Assembly (NCBI RefSeq): GCF_018397995.1
Contig: NZ_BBQH01000034.1
Location: forward strand, 20,553 to 84,552
Source of the DNA: Rhizomonospora bruguierae
GTDB taxonomy: Bacteria; Actinomycetota; Actinomycetes; Mycobacteriales; Micromonosporaceae
Direction of reading: 5' to 3'
Length of the DNA: 64,000 bases
The translations under genes and the position numbers were made by a program. The notes under the pieces were generated by a model, which was not told where the DNA came from, did no database searches, and was given only the letters and a program-made list of their open reading frames with translations. Below, in pieces: positions 38,635 through 49,300 of this stretch; within the stretch, counting starts at the first letter, position 1; the number at the start of each line of letters is the position of its first letter.

Positions 38635-40557
38635 ATGCGTCGCGTGACCACCGTCGCCGCAGCCCTGGCCGCCGCCCTGCTCGCCACCGGCGGGCTGGCC
38701 GCGTGCTCCGGCCAGGACGAGCCGAAGAAGACCCTCGGCGCCTTCCTCGCCGGCTGGCCCGGCGGCACCCTCGACGCCATCGGGTTCGCCTCACCCAGCG
38801 GCCAGCGGATCCCCGCCGACCAGGTGGCGGAGGAACTGCGCGGCCTCGCCGGAGAGTTCCGGGACACGCCGCCGGCGCTGTCCATCGCCGAGGGGCCGAA
38901 GGTGGTCGAGGACGTGGCCACCGCCACCGTCACCGTGGACTGGCCGCTGCCCGGCGGCGCGCGCTGGAAGTACCCGACGACCGTCCGGCTCGGGAAGGTC
39001 AAGGAGGGCTGGCAGATCCTTTGGGAGCCCGCGATCGTCCATCCGGAGCTGACCGCCGGTGACAAGCTCGGCATCCGCCGGGAGCCCGCGCAGCGCGGCG
39101 CCGTCACCGACGGCGCGGGGCAGCCGCTGGTCGCGCCCCGCAACGTGGTGCGGGTGGGCGTGCAGCCCAACGCCGTCCAGGACGAGAAGGCCCTGATCCG
39201 GGAACTGGACGCGGCGTTCAAGTCGGTCCGCGGCGAGATCGGCGACGTCGGCCTCGCCGACCTCCCGGCCCGGCTCAAGGCCGCGGACGGGGGCGCGTTC
39301 GTCGACGTGGTGACGCTCCGCGAGCCGGTCTACCTGAAGATCAAGCCACGCATCTACCGGCTGCCCGGCACCAAGTTCGTGGCCGAGAAGCGGGACCTGG
39401 CGCCCACCCGCGAGTTCGCCCGCGCCCTGCTCGGCAGCGTGGACGACGTGCAGCGCGACGACCTGGTCCGCAGCCCCGACAAGTACGGCACCGGCGACAA
39501 GGTCGGCCACGGCGGGCTCCAGGGCGCGTACGACGACCGGCTGCGCGGCACCGCCGCCACCCGGGTCGTGATCGTCACCACCAAGCCGGACAAGAGCACC
39601 AGCGAGCGGAAAATCTACAGCACCGAGGCCGCGGCCGGACAGCCCGTGCACACCACCCTGGACGTGAAGGTGCAGAACGCGGCGGACCAGGCCCTCGCGT
39701 CGGACACGAAGCACCGCAGCGCGCTGGTCGCCATCCGTATCAGCGACAACGCGGTCCTGGCGGCGGCGAACGGACCCGCCGGGCAGGGGCAGAACTTCGC
39801 CTTCACCGCCCAGGTGCCGCCCGGCTCCACGTTCAAGGTGGTCAGCGCGCTCGGCCTGCTCGACAACGGCGCCGTCACCCTGGACTCGCCGGTCGCCTGC
39901 CCGGCCCGGTACACCGTGGAGGGGCGGTCGTACAAGAACTCCCACGACTTCTCCATCCCCGGCCAGGTCCCGTTCCGCACCGACTTCGCCCGCTCGTGCA
40001 ACACCGCGTTCGCGTCCCTGTACGAGCGCCTCGGACCGGATGGGCTGAACGCCACCGCCACCACCCTCGGCATCGGCGGCACGTGGAACGCGGGCCTCGA
40101 CGCCTTCACCGGCTCGGTCGGCACCGGCGGCGGTGCCACCGCCCGGGCGGAGGCCATGTTCGGCCAGGGCGACACGATCGTCAGCCCGCTCGCCATGGCG
40201 GCCGCCACCGCCGCGGTCGCGCGCGGCCACTGGCAGCAGCCCCGCCTGGTCACCGACCCGGCGCCGCAGAACCCCGCGCCGGACGGCCCGCGACTGAAGC
40301 CGGAGAGCATCGCCGCGCTCAAGACGATGATGCGCGAGGTGGTGACGCAGGGCACCGCCACGCAGCTCAAGTCGGTGCCCGGGGGCCCGGTCTACGGCAA
40401 GACCGGCACGGCCGAGTACGACGACAACTCCGACCACTCGCACGCCTGGTTCGTCGGCTGGCGCGGCGACGTCGCCTTCGCCGTCTTCGTGGAGGCCGGC
40501 GGCAACAGCACCGACACGGCCGTACCCCTGGCCGGTCGCTTCCTCCGCGCCTTCTAG
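38635..40557 (+). CDS. Class B penicillin-binding lipoprotein (MecA-N/transpeptidase)
   Basis: 640 aa. Signal peptide with lipobox L-A-A-C at 21-24, so it is anchored as a lipoprotein. An NTF2-like MecA N-terminal domain (about 30-145) precedes the PBP dimerisation domain (about 150-330) and the transpeptidase. The three active-site motifs are Ser398-T-F-K, S454-C-N and K589-T-G, all intact. It cross-links peptidoglycan. The architecture is that of group 3 class B PBPs such as PBPlipo (Rv2864c). AAGGAG precedes the ATG by 9 nt. Divergent from gdh, convergent with the arginase-like gene. Confidence 0.95.
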   Translation: MRRVTTVAAALAAALLATGGLAACSGQDEPKKTLGAFLAGWPGGTLDAIGFASPSGQRIPADQVAEELRGLAGEFRDTPPALSIAEGPKVVEDVATATVTVDWPLPGGARWKYPTTVRLGKVKEGWQILWEPAIVHPELTAGDKLGIRREPAQRGAVTDGAGQPLVAPRNVVRVGVQPNAVQDEKALIRELDAAFKSVRGEIGDVGLADLPARLKAADGGAFVDVVTLREPVYLKIKPRIYRLPGTKFVAEKRDLAPTREFARALLGSVDDVQRDDLVRSPDKYGTGDKVGHGGLQGAYDDRLRGTAATRVVIVTTKPDKSTSERKIYSTEAAAGQPVHTTLDVKVQNAADQALASDTKHRSALVAIRISDNAVLAAANGPAGQGQNFAFTAQVPPGSTFKVVSALGLLDNGAVTLDSPVACPARYTVEGRSYKNSHDFSIPGQVPFRTDFARSCNTAFASLYERLGPDGLNATATTLGIGGTWNAGLDAFTGSVGTGGGATARAEAMFGQGDTIVSPLAMAAATAAVARGHWQQPRLVTDPAPQNPAPDGPRLKPESIAALKTMMREVVTQGTATQLKSVPGGPVYGKTGTAEYDDNSDHSHAWFVGWRGDVAFAVFVEAGGNSTDTAVPLAGRFLRAF

Positions 40558-40680
40558 CCAGCCGCCCGCCCACCGCGCCCGCCGGTGAAAGGCGGGCCGG
40601 CGAGTCGGCTCCCGTTGAGGCCGGCGGTCAACTCCACCCGAAGCCGGCGTGGCGGCTCCCCCCCAGGGCAGCGTGACGAC

Positions 40681-40763
40681 GCCGCCCGGGGCCGACGCTG
40701 TGGCGCCGCCCGGGGCCGTGGCGCGGCTCCATCCGGGGCGATGTGGTGGCGCCGCCCGGGCCG
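40681..40763. repeat. GC-rich 14-bp direct repeats between convergent genes
   Basis: GCCGCCCGGGGCCG occurs at 40681-40694 and 40705-40718, and once minus one G at 40751-40763. It lies just beyond the 3' ends of the PBP and arginase-like genes. The units carry the self-complementary CCCGGG and could act in transcription termination. The remaining 236-bp spacer shows no gene. Confidence 0.6.
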
Positions 40764-40793
40764 ACGCGGCCGGCGGGAGCGGCGGGAGCGTGG

Positions 40794-42368
40794 TTAGGCG
40801 ATATCAGCAGAGGCCGTGGGGTCGGCGGGCGTGCGGGGAGTGGGCGCCGCGGGCCCGGACGGCCCGGCACCCTCTCCCGGCGAATCATCGCCCGACTCGC
40901 TCGCCGGGCCGCTCGCGGACGCTGCCCCGGGCTCGTCACCAGGCGCCGGCCCGTCGCCGGGCGCCGACATGCGCGCCTCTTCGACCGGCCGCCGCCGCAG
41001 CTTGCCGGGCGCGGTCGAGTCGTCCGCCGCGCTGCGCGCCAACCGGCCGGGCGCCGTGGCGTCATCCACCGCGCCCCGGGCGAGCCCACCCGGCGCCGTG
41101 GCGTCGTCCACGACACCCCGGACGGACCGACCTGGCCGCGTGGCGTCATCCACCGCGCCCCGGGCGAGCCCACCCGGCGCCGTGGCGTCGTCCACAGCAC
41201 CCCGCGCAAGCCCACCCGGCGTCGTAGCGTCATCCACGACACCCCGGACGGGCCGACCTGGCCGCGTGGCGTCATCCACCGCGCCCCGGGCGAGTCGGCC
41301 CGGGGCCGTGGCGTCGCCGGTGCCGCGGCGGGGCTTAGCGCGAGCGGCGGACGCACTGCGCGCCCCGGTGGTCGTGGCGGCGCGGGCGGGTGGTGGGGCG
41401 GCGACCGGAGGCAGGGCGGTGGTCGCCGTCATCGCGACGTGCGCCGGCGTGGGGGCCGGCGGGCGCAGCGGGGCCAGGCCGGCGACCAGGGTGTCGGCGA
41501 TGTCGGCGGCGTAACCGCCGTCCGGGTCGTAGTCCGGGTCGAAGACCGTGATCTCCAGGCCCAGGCAGTGCGGCGTGCTGACCAGGCCGGCGATGAGCAG
41601 TTCCAACTCGCCGAACGCGATGCCGCCCGGGTCGGGGGCGTCGACCGCCGGCATGACCGCCGGGTCGAGCACGTCCACGTCCACATGCGCCCAGAAGCCG
41701 GCGCAGTCGGCCAACTGCTCGATGGCCCACTGGGCGCTGCGGGCGGCCCCCTCGGCGCGCAGGGTCGGCACGGCACGGGCGACGATGCCGGCGGCCTGGA
41801 GGTCGAGGCGGTACTCGTCGTGGCCCCGGATGCCCATGACCACCACGTCCGCGTCCCGGAAGTACGGGCGGCGGCCCTCGATGGCGGCCAGGTCGGCCTG
41901 GCCCCGGCCGGTGACCAGGGCCAGGTCCTCGCCGGCGGCGGCGCCCACGTACGAGGCGTTGCCGGGGTGCCGGAAGTCGGAGTGCCCGTCCACGAAGACC
42001 AGCCCGATGCGCCCGCCGACCGCCTCCCCGAGCCGGTGCATGGCCAGCGCCGAGCCGAGCAGGATCGAGCAGTCGCCGCCAAGGATCAGCGGGAACTCGC
42101 CCGTGTCGATGATGCCGCCGATCCGCTCGGCCAGGCGCATCGTGTAGCTGGCGATCTGCTGGGCGTGGCAGATGCCGTCCCCGGGGCGCCAGCCGCCCGG
42201 GTCATACCGGGGCGGGGTCAGGCAGCCGGCGTCCCGGGCGCCGAGGCGGGCCAGCAACTGGTGGTCGCGCAGGGCCCCGGGCGCCTTGCCGCAGCCCGGC
42301 ACCGAACTCTCGGTGGGCGGGCGCAGGCCGAGGTTCGACGGTGCGTCGAGGACGGCGATGCGGCGCAT
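40794..42368 (-). CDS. Arginase/agmatinase-family protein with long repeat tail
   Basis: 524 aa. The ureohydrolase domain (1-300) has its metal ligands: LGGDCS (Asp99), FVDGHSD (Asp127, His129, Asp131) and HVDVDVLDP (Asp230, Asp232). It may hydrolyse arginine, agmatine or another guanidino compound. Residues 348-460 are eight 14-residue repeats of the form GAVDDATxPGxxxR, followed by a 60-residue Pro/Ala/Ser-rich acidic end. The tail is not part of the family and is encoded by a 42-bp minisatellite. The thioredoxin-like gene lies upstream, 27 nt away. Confidence 0.87.
   Translation of the reverse strand: MRRIAVLDAPSNLGLRPPTESSVPGCGKAPGALRDHQLLARLGARDAGCLTPPRYDPGGWRPGDGICHAQQIASYTMRLAERIGGIIDTGEFPLILGGDCSILLGSALAMHRLGEAVGGRIGLVFVDGHSDFRHPGNASYVGAAAGEDLALVTGRGQADLAAIEGRRPYFRDADVVVMGIRGHDEYRLDLQAAGIVARAVPTLRAEGAARSAQWAIEQLADCAGFWAHVDVDVLDPAVMPAVDAPDPGGIAFGELELLIAGLVSTPHCLGLEITVFDPDYDPDGGYAADIADTLVAGLAPLRPPAPTPAHVAMTATTALPPVAAPPPARAATTTGARSASAARAKPRRGTGDATAPGRLARGAVDDATRPGRPVRGVVDDATTPGGLARGAVDDATAPGGLARGAVDDATRPGRSVRGVVDDATAPGGLARGAVDDATAPGRLARSAADDSTAPGKLRRRPVEEARMSAPGDGPAPGDEPGAASASGPASESGDDSPGEGAGPSGPAAPTPRTPADPTASADIA
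40989..41327. repeat. 42-bp tandem repeat, ~8 copies, in the arginase-like gene
   Basis: Eight 42-bp units encode 14-residue repeats (for example GAVDDATAPGGLAR, GVVDDATRPGRSVR-like variants). Two variant types alternate irregularly, suggesting amplification of a two-unit block. The period is divisible by 3, so length can vary without frame loss. Confidence 0.88.
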
Positions 42369-42395
42369 CGGCTCAGCGTGACAGAACTCGCGGGG

Positions 42396-43316
42396 TTAGA
42401 ACAGCGCGCTGGCCAGGGCGCGCCGGGCGGCGGCCACCGCCGGGTCGTCCGGGCCGGCGACGGTGAACAGCGAGACCAGGTGCTGGCGGATCCGGTCCCG
42501 GTCCTCGCCCGGGGTCCGCCGGACCAGGCCGATCAGTCGGGTGTACGCCTGCTGGGCGAGCCCGCTGAGCATCTCCACGTCGGCGGCGAGCAGTTGGGCG
42601 GCGATGTCGTCCGGGTCCGCCTCGGCCTTGGCGAGCGCGGCCTGCGGGTCCACACCGGTCACGCGGCGGGCCAGGCGCACGTGGGCCAGGCCGGCCTCGG
42701 CCGACGCGTCCGCCGGGTGCTCCGCGAGGATCTTCTTGTACGCCTGCTCGGCCGCGTCCAGGTCGCCGGTCATGAGCGCCTCGTCGGCGACGTCCATGCG
42801 TGGGTCCTCGGGGGTCTCCACCTGCACGCCGCCGGCCTTGAGCACGGCGCCGATCCACTGCCGCAACTGGGCCTCGGGCACGACGCCGGAGAACGCGTCC
42901 ACGGGCTGGCCGCCGACCACCGCGAAGACCATCGGGATGCCCTGCACCCGGAACATCTGCGCCAGCCGCTGGTTGGCGTCCACATCGATCTTGGCGAGGA
43001 CCCAGGCGCCGCCGCCCTCCATCGCGAGCCGCTCCAGCACCGGGGAGAGCTGTTTGCACGGTTCGCACCACTCGGCCCAAAAGTCGATCACCACCGGGGT
43101 CCGCAGCGAGCGCTCCAGCACCTCCGACTGGAACGTCGCCTCGGTGACGTCGATCACGGCGACGCCGCCGCCGGGGCCAGGTGGGGCCGCCGTGGCGGCG
43201 GGCGCACCGCCGGCGGGTGCGGGGGACGGCGCGGGCCGGGATGGGGCGCTGCGCAGGGCGGACAGGTCCACCGCGCCACGGGTGAAGATGGAAGGCGAGG
43301 TCCGCGGGTCACTCAT
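42396..43316 (-). CDS. YbbN/CnoX-like thioredoxin with TPR region
   Basis: 306 aa. A 50-residue Pro/Ala-rich N-terminus precedes a thioredoxin domain (about 52-158) with the active site WCEPC (Cys84, Cys87). The helical C-terminal half (165-306), with ADEALMTGDLDAAEQAYKKI, is a tetratricopeptide-like region. This matches co-chaperone YbbN, which binds chaperonin clients. The active-site CxxC is intact, unlike in E. coli YbbN. It sits between the arginase-like gene and the MacB-like permeases, on the same strand. Confidence 0.9.
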   Translation of the reverse strand: MSDPRTSPSIFTRGAVDLSALRSAPSRPAPSPAPAGGAPAATAAPPGPGGGVAVIDVTEATFQSEVLERSLRTPVVIDFWAEWCEPCKQLSPVLERLAMEGGGAWVLAKIDVDANQRLAQMFRVQGIPMVFAVVGGQPVDAFSGVVPEAQLRQWIGAVLKAGGVQVETPEDPRMDVADEALMTGDLDAAEQAYKKILAEHPADASAEAGLAHVRLARRVTGVDPQAALAKAEADPDDIAAQLLAADVEMLSGLAQQAYTRLIGLVRRTPGEDRDRIRQHLVSLFTVAGPDDPAVAAARRALASALF

Positions 43317-43322
43317 GGTTGT

Positions 43323-46300
43323 CTAGTCTGGCACGCGCGCGCCGGGTCGTCGCCCACCGCCGACCGTGCCGCCCCGTCCGGTGACGGTGCCGCGGGCGGA
43401 GCCGTTGAACCGGGCCGCGAAGCGGGCGGCGAGCAGCAGCACCACCCCGGCGACCAGGCACGGCAGCAGCGCCGCGAGCGGACCGGGCCAGCGGGGCGGC
43501 TCGATCGGCACGGCGGCGTCGGCGAACAGCGGGATCCGGTCGCCGGCCGCCCACCACGCGGCCGCGGCGGCGAGTACCCCGCAGGGCAGCGCGGCGGCGG
43601 CCACGGCCAGGTACGTCCAGCGGCCGGCCCGGGCGGCGGCGCCGCCAGGCAACCCCTGCCGGCGCAGCGCGCCCAGGTCGGCGGTGCGGGGGCGGCGTTC
43701 CACGGCGGCGACCAGGACCAGCCCGGCGAGCGCGAGCAGCACGGCGAAGCCGGCGGCGAGCGGCAGGAAGCCGAGCGCGAGCGCCGGGGCCTGGCCGTCG
43801 AGGGCCACCCGCTGCCCGGACGCGTCCCGGTTCCCGGTCACCGTCAGCCCCTGCCCGGTGAGCCGGGCGGCGACGTCGGCCGGCGCGTCCGCGGCCAGCC
43901 ACACCTCCGGTTCGGCCAGGCGGGTGTCGCCCAGCGCGGCCCGGTACGCGTACTCGAGGTCCTGTAGCACACCGCCATCGCCGACACCGGGCAGCGCCCG
44001 CTGCTCCGCCGCCGGGCGCACGGCCAGGGGCTTGCTGTCCAGCCCGCCGAGTTCCGTGGGCTGGGCGGACCCGCCGCTGATGGCCAGCGGCAACGGCACC
44101 GGGTGGTCGGCCGGCACCGCCACCACGTCGGTGGAGCCGCCGGCGATCGTGATCAGTTCCAGTCCGCCGGAGCCGGCCCGGACCCGGCCGGGGTCCCCGA
44201 TGGCGGCCTGCCACCGGTCCGCCACGGCGAACCCGGCGTCCACGTCGGCGTCGGCGCCGGAGACGGCACGCAGGACGACCCGCGTCTCCGCCCGGCTGAC
44301 CCGGCTGTACACGACCCGTACCCCGGTCAGCCGGCAGCCCTCGGCGCAGGCGGGCACCTCCGCCCGGTACGCCCCGGCGCCCTGGCGCACCTCGCCCAGC
44401 GCGGCGGTGATCAATGCCTGGCCGGGCGGGCGCAGCAGCACCTCGAGCCGGGGGCGGCTGGCGCCGGCCGGCGCCCGGTACTCCAGGTCCACGGTCAGGG
44501 TGGTCCCCCGGACGGTGATCGGCTCGGCGACCGGCGGGCGGATGCGCCCGGCCACCTCGGCGGCGTCCAGCGGGCCGAAGCCCGGCCGCCACTGCGCGAC
44601 CGCCGCCAGCCGGGCGGCGTCCACCGCCAGCCGGGGCATCGTGTCGGCGCTGCCCCGGGAGAGCACCCCGACGGCCATCGCGTACCGGCCTTCGGGGTCG
44701 ACCGCGCGGACCGCGGCGAGCAGGGCACCCGCGTCGACCGGCGCGACGGTGAGCACCCGCTCGGCGCCGGCCTCGGCCAGGGCCCGTTCGGCACGCGCCC
44801 GGCCGGCCACGTCCACCGCCGCGGCGGCGAAGCCGACCTGCGCCACGGCGACCGCGAGCAGGATGAACAGGCGCGGAGCGCCGGGGCGCCGGGCCAGCGC
44901 CAGGGCGCCCAGCGCCGTGGTCAGCCGGCCCCGGCGCAGCGCCCGGTGGCCGAGCGCCGCGGCGAGCGGGCGCAGCAGGCGGGCACCGAGCATCGCCACC
45001 ACCACGGCGAGCAGGCCCGGCGCCAGCAGCCCCACGCCGGCCAGCCGCCCGGAGGGGCCGCGCACCTGGAGGACGGCCACCACGGCCAGCGCCGCGACCA
45101 GCGCCTCCCCGGCGAGCGCGCGCCACCAGCCGGAGCGGGCCGGGACGCTGCGCAGCAGTTCCGACACCGGCGTGGTGATTGCCCGGTACTGGGCCAGCAC
45201 GATCGCCAGCACGGCGCCGAGCACGGCCAGCACCGCCCAGGGCAGGGCGGCGGCGCTGAGCCCGGCACCGGCGGTGTCGCCGAACCGCACCCGCGCGACC
45301 AGGGCCACGCCGGCATGGCCCAGCAGGTACCCGAGCGGCGCGCCGAGCAGTACCGCGAGCAGCGCCTCGCCGGCGGTCAGCCACCAGCGGGCGGGCAGCC
45401 GGGTGCCGCGCAGCGCGACCAGCGCCAACTCGCCCCGGCGGGCGGCCGTGGCGGACCCGACCGCCAGGAAGATCACGAACCAGCACAGCGCGACCATCGG
45501 CGCCGAGGCCAGCGGCACCACCTCGCGGGCCAGCCGCTGCCCGCTGTCGATCCGGTTCAGCAGGTCGGTGAAGCCGGCGAAGCCGACGGGGTGGCTGTTC
45601 TCGCCGCCCCGGGCCTGCTGGACGGCGCGGTCGGCCTCCGCCACCCGGACGCGGACCTCCGCCAGGTGCTCGCCGGCCAGCGCACCGTCCCCGGCGATCG
45701 CCTCCAGGCTGCGGGACTCCCTCAGGTGGTCCAGCGCGTCGAGGGTGGTGCGCGGGGTGAACGTCGGTTCCTGGAGGGGGTCCCGCGGGCCGGGGCGGAA
45801 GTATGGGGCGCGGCCCCAGTACAGCTCCTTGGTGTCGGTGGGCCGGTAGATCCCGACGACGGTCAGCGACGTCGGGGCACCGAACGGCGTGAAGGCCCGG
45901 GAGAGCTCGTTGTACTCGGCGTACTGGACGGTGACCGCGCGCCCCGGCTGGACGCCCGCGCGGGCGGCCGTCTCCACGCCCAGCACCACCTCGCCGGTGC
46001 CGTCGGCGCACCGGCCGGCCACGATCGTCAGGTGCTGGCAGACCCCGTCGCGCGTGGTCAGGTAGGAGATGTCGCCCTCCCGGGGCTCCACGCCCAGCAC
46101 CTGGACCTGCGCCGAGTACACCCGGGTGAAGCCGGGCAGGGCGAACAGTCCGGCGGCGAACGTGTCGCGGTCCCGCCCGAACTGGAAGCCGCTGAAGACC
46201 TCGTCGGCGAGGACCGCGACCGTCCGTTCGGTGGGCGAGGCCGCCGCGACCGCGCGGGACGCGGCGGCGGCGTCGGAGGCGCCCAGGTAGACCGGGCCGG

Positions 46301-46394
46301 CGGTGGCCGCGGCGGTGGCCAGCGCGGCGAGCAGCAGCAGCGTGGCGGCCTGCGCCCGGCGCGCGCCGAGCGCGGCGAGGACCAGCGCGATCAT
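43323..46394 (-). CDS. FtsX/MacB-type ABC permease, ~1020 aa
   Basis: 1023 aa. An N-terminal helix (MIALVLAALGARRAQAATLL) is followed by a large extracytoplasmic region, a helix bundle near 300-520 with FtsX-type segments, a second extracytoplasmic region (about 560-850) and a final helix group. This is the duplicated FtsX-permease layout of large actinobacterial lipoprotein/peptide exporters. ATG 46394 overlaps the upstream permease stop by 4 nt. The frame is open further upstream across that gene, but the extension is a shadow. The pair forms one transporter with the ATPase at 49564. Confidence 0.88.
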   Translation of the reverse strand: MIALVLAALGARRAQAATLLLLAALATAAATAGPVYLGASDAAAASRAVAAASPTERTVAVLADEVFSGFQFGRDRDTFAAGLFALPGFTRVYSAQVQVLGVEPREGDISYLTTRDGVCQHLTIVAGRCADGTGEVVLGVETAARAGVQPGRAVTVQYAEYNELSRAFTPFGAPTSLTVVGIYRPTDTKELYWGRAPYFRPGPRDPLQEPTFTPRTTLDALDHLRESRSLEAIAGDGALAGEHLAEVRVRVAEADRAVQQARGGENSHPVGFAGFTDLLNRIDSGQRLAREVVPLASAPMVALCWFVIFLAVGSATAARRGELALVALRGTRLPARWWLTAGEALLAVLLGAPLGYLLGHAGVALVARVRFGDTAGAGLSAAALPWAVLAVLGAVLAIVLAQYRAITTPVSELLRSVPARSGWWRALAGEALVAALAVVAVLQVRGPSGRLAGVGLLAPGLLAVVVAMLGARLLRPLAAALGHRALRRGRLTTALGALALARRPGAPRLFILLAVAVAQVGFAAAAVDVAGRARAERALAEAGAERVLTVAPVDAGALLAAVRAVDPEGRYAMAVGVLSRGSADTMPRLAVDAARLAAVAQWRPGFGPLDAAEVAGRIRPPVAEPITVRGTTLTVDLEYRAPAGASRPRLEVLLRPPGQALITAALGEVRQGAGAYRAEVPACAEGCRLTGVRVVYSRVSRAETRVVLRAVSGADADVDAGFAVADRWQAAIGDPGRVRAGSGGLELITIAGGSTDVVAVPADHPVPLPLAISGGSAQPTELGGLDSKPLAVRPAAEQRALPGVGDGGVLQDLEYAYRAALGDTRLAEPEVWLAADAPADVAARLTGQGLTVTGNRDASGQRVALDGQAPALALGFLPLAAGFAVLLALAGLVLVAAVERRPRTADLGALRRQGLPGGAAARAGRWTYLAVAAAALPCGVLAAAAAWWAAGDRIPLFADAAVPIEPPRWPGPLAALLPCLVAGVVLLLAARFAARFNGSARGTVTGRGGTVGGGRRPGARVPD

Positions 46395-49300
46395 GCGGAC
46401 CTCCCGGCGCCGGCACCGGCCATCGCGGCGGGTTGCCCGCCGGGGGGATCGACGGGGGCGCTCGACCGGCCGGTCGAGCCGTTGGCGCCCGCCGCGGCGG
46501 CCAGCCCGCGGGCGGCGACGGTCGCGACCGCGCCGAGAACCGCCAGCGCGGCGAGCGCCGCCAGCACGGTCACCGCCCACGGCGGGATCGTGGTGCGCGG
46601 ATGGCCACCCCAGCCGCTCACGAACAGCGGGAGCGGGATCTCCACCGTGTACCGGGCGATGACCGCGGTGACGGCGCCGGTCAGCGCGGCGAGCACCACC
46701 AGCGGCAGTTGGCCGCCGTAGGCGACCCGGCGGGCGGCGGCCGCCGGCAGGCCCTGGCGGCGCAGCGCGGTCAGCTCGCCGGCCCGGGTGGCCCGCTCCA
46801 CCGCGCCGGCCACGGCCAGCGCGCCCGCCGCGAGCAGCACGCCGAACACGGCGGCCAGCAGCCGGAACCGCAGCGCCGCGGGCGGACCCTCGCCGGCCAT
46901 CCGGTCCCGGGCGGCGGCGATGGAGTCCTCGCCGATGACCGGCAGGCCGGCCGCCGCGAGCCGGTCCCGCAGGGCGGTGGGCGCGCCCGGCGCCAGCCAT
47001 ACCTCGTACTGGTCGCCCGCCGGGCCGTCCAGCGACCGCGCCAGCATCTCCAGGTCGACCATGGACCCGCGCCGGCCCAGCGACGGCAGCGCTTGGACCG
47101 AGGCGACCAGCCGGTACGGGATCGCGGTAGCGCCGAAGATTCCCAACCGCGGGTCGCCGAGCACGTCCGGCGGATCCAACCGGCCGGCGACGACCAGCGG
47201 CACCGGCACCGGCGCGTCGGTCAGGTACGCCGCGGTACTGCGGATGCTGCCCTTGCCGAGGCGGGGATTGTCCGGCTGGGCCACGATCCGCAACCGCCCG
47301 TCGGCCGGCTCCAGCGCGGGCACCGCCTCCCGCACCGCGTACGAGCCGCGCCAGCGCAGCGGGTCGCCGAACGCCTCCGGGGAGATCGCCACCCCGCCGG
47401 GGCCGGTCAACCGGTACAGGTCGACCCTGGCGCCGGCCGGTGCCTGGATCCGCGGACCGCCGGGCGACTGGGCGAGCGACTCCAACCGCAGCAGGCGGCA
47501 CCCGTCCGCTGCGCAGCCGCTCAACCGGGCGGGGCGGGTGGCGCGCTCGGCCCCGAACGGACCGAACGTGACCGTGACGGCGCGCCCGGCCGCGGTCGCC
47601 AGGTGCGCCCGGACCAGCATGTCGGCGCCGGGCAGCAGCGGACCCGGGTCGCCCGCGGCTTCCAGCGTGAGCGGCCCGTCGCGAAGCCGCACGGACTCGG
47701 GCACCGGTGGCCGCAGCGCCGACGCGACCGCGGCCACCGGGTGGCCGGTGCCGAACCCGCCACCGTGCAGGTCGGCCTCCGCCGGCGCCGGGGTGCCGTC
47801 CACGCCGGCCGGCCAGGCGGCCACGGCGGCCAGCCGGGGTGCGTCCACGGCGAGCACCGGGCCCGGCCCGTCGCCGGTCCGCTGGAACCGAGCCACCGCC
47901 ATCGCGTACCGGCCGGTCGGGTCGGCGGAGCGGACGCCGGCCAGCAGCTCGGCGAGCCCCTGGGCCCGCACCGACAGGACCCGGTCCGCGCCCACCTGCT
48001 CGGCGGCCCGGGCGGCGCGGGCGTCCCGGCTCTCCTGCATCGACAGCGCGGCCGTCACCAGCAGCGCCACCGCCACCCCCACCAGCGCGAAGACCCGGTT
48101 GGCGCCGGGCCGGCGGGCCAACTGGGCGGACGCGAGCGCGGTACCGACGCGCCCGGCGCGCAGCGCGGCGGTGCCCAGCCGGGCGGCCAGCGGCGCGGCC
48201 AACCGGGCGGCGACCAGCGCCACGGCCAGCGCCAGCAACCCGGGCGCGAGCAGGCTGAGCCAGGTCGGCTCGGTGTGCGAGCCGGTCGCGTACGCCTGGT
48301 AGACCCCGGCCGCGGCCAGCGCCACCAGGATCAGGTCCACCGCGTCGGCCCGCCACCGGCGCCGGGCCGGCACCCGGCGCAGCAGCTCCACGACCGGCGC
48401 GCGGGCGGCCCGCCACTCGGCGGCGATCGCCACGACCAGCGCGCCCACCACCACGCCGGCCCCGGCCAGGGCGGACCGCAGCAGCGCACCGCGCACGTCC
48501 GCGGGCCCGTCCAGCTCGCCGCCGAGCGCGCGGGCCAGCAGGTACCCGCCGCCGTACCCGCCCAGCAGGCCGGCCAGCATCGGCACGGCGCTCTGCGCGA
48601 CCGTGACCGTCCACACCCGCCACCCGGCGGCGCCGCGCAGCCGCAGCAGGGCCAGGTCCGGGCGGCGCTGGGCGGCGGTGTGCGCGACCGCGAAGTACAG
48701 CACGAACCAGCACAGGCCGATCAGTTCCAGCGCCGCGGCGGTGACCCCGAGGGTGATCAGCTGCTGATCCCGCCGGACCAGGTCGGCCAGGCCCGCGGCG
48801 TTCGTGGTCATCGTCAGCCCGGCGGCCTGGCTGCGCGACCGGGCCCGGGCCAGCCGGTCGGCCACGTCCGCCCCACTGGAGTACAGCGCCGCCGCCGCGA
48901 TCGTCACCTCGTACCGCAGGCTCGCCTGGCGCACGCCCGCGGCCAGCAGCGTGCCTTCCACGGCGAACAGCGGCTCCGCCGCGCCCTGCGCGCCACCGCC
49001 GAGCATGTCGTTGCCGGCCCAGTAGGCGCCGAGCGGGTCCTTCGGCTCGTAGACGGCGGTGACCCGCAGCGGAAGCGGGTCGGACCCGTACGCGTGGGAG
49101 GTCAGCTTGCCGCCGGGCGCGATTCCCCACTCCTCGGCGTCGCGGCGGCTGACCGCCACCTCGCCCGGCTCGTCCGGGCAGTCGCCGGTCAGCACCAGGT
49201 GCGCGCAGACGTCGTCCCGCGCCACCAGGTACCCGCCCTGGCTACCGCCGGGCCGGCGGATGTCGGTGGACATCCGCACGTCCATCACCCGGCTCTCGGC

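Noticed and set aside
43323..49130. One continuous ~1935-residue open frame joining both permeases
   Set aside because: The first half is the upstream permease gene in the wrong frame (Arg/Gly/Ala-rich, no helices); the true starts at 46394 and 49567 have matching MI-x-LVL-x-AL N-termini and ATGA overlaps.
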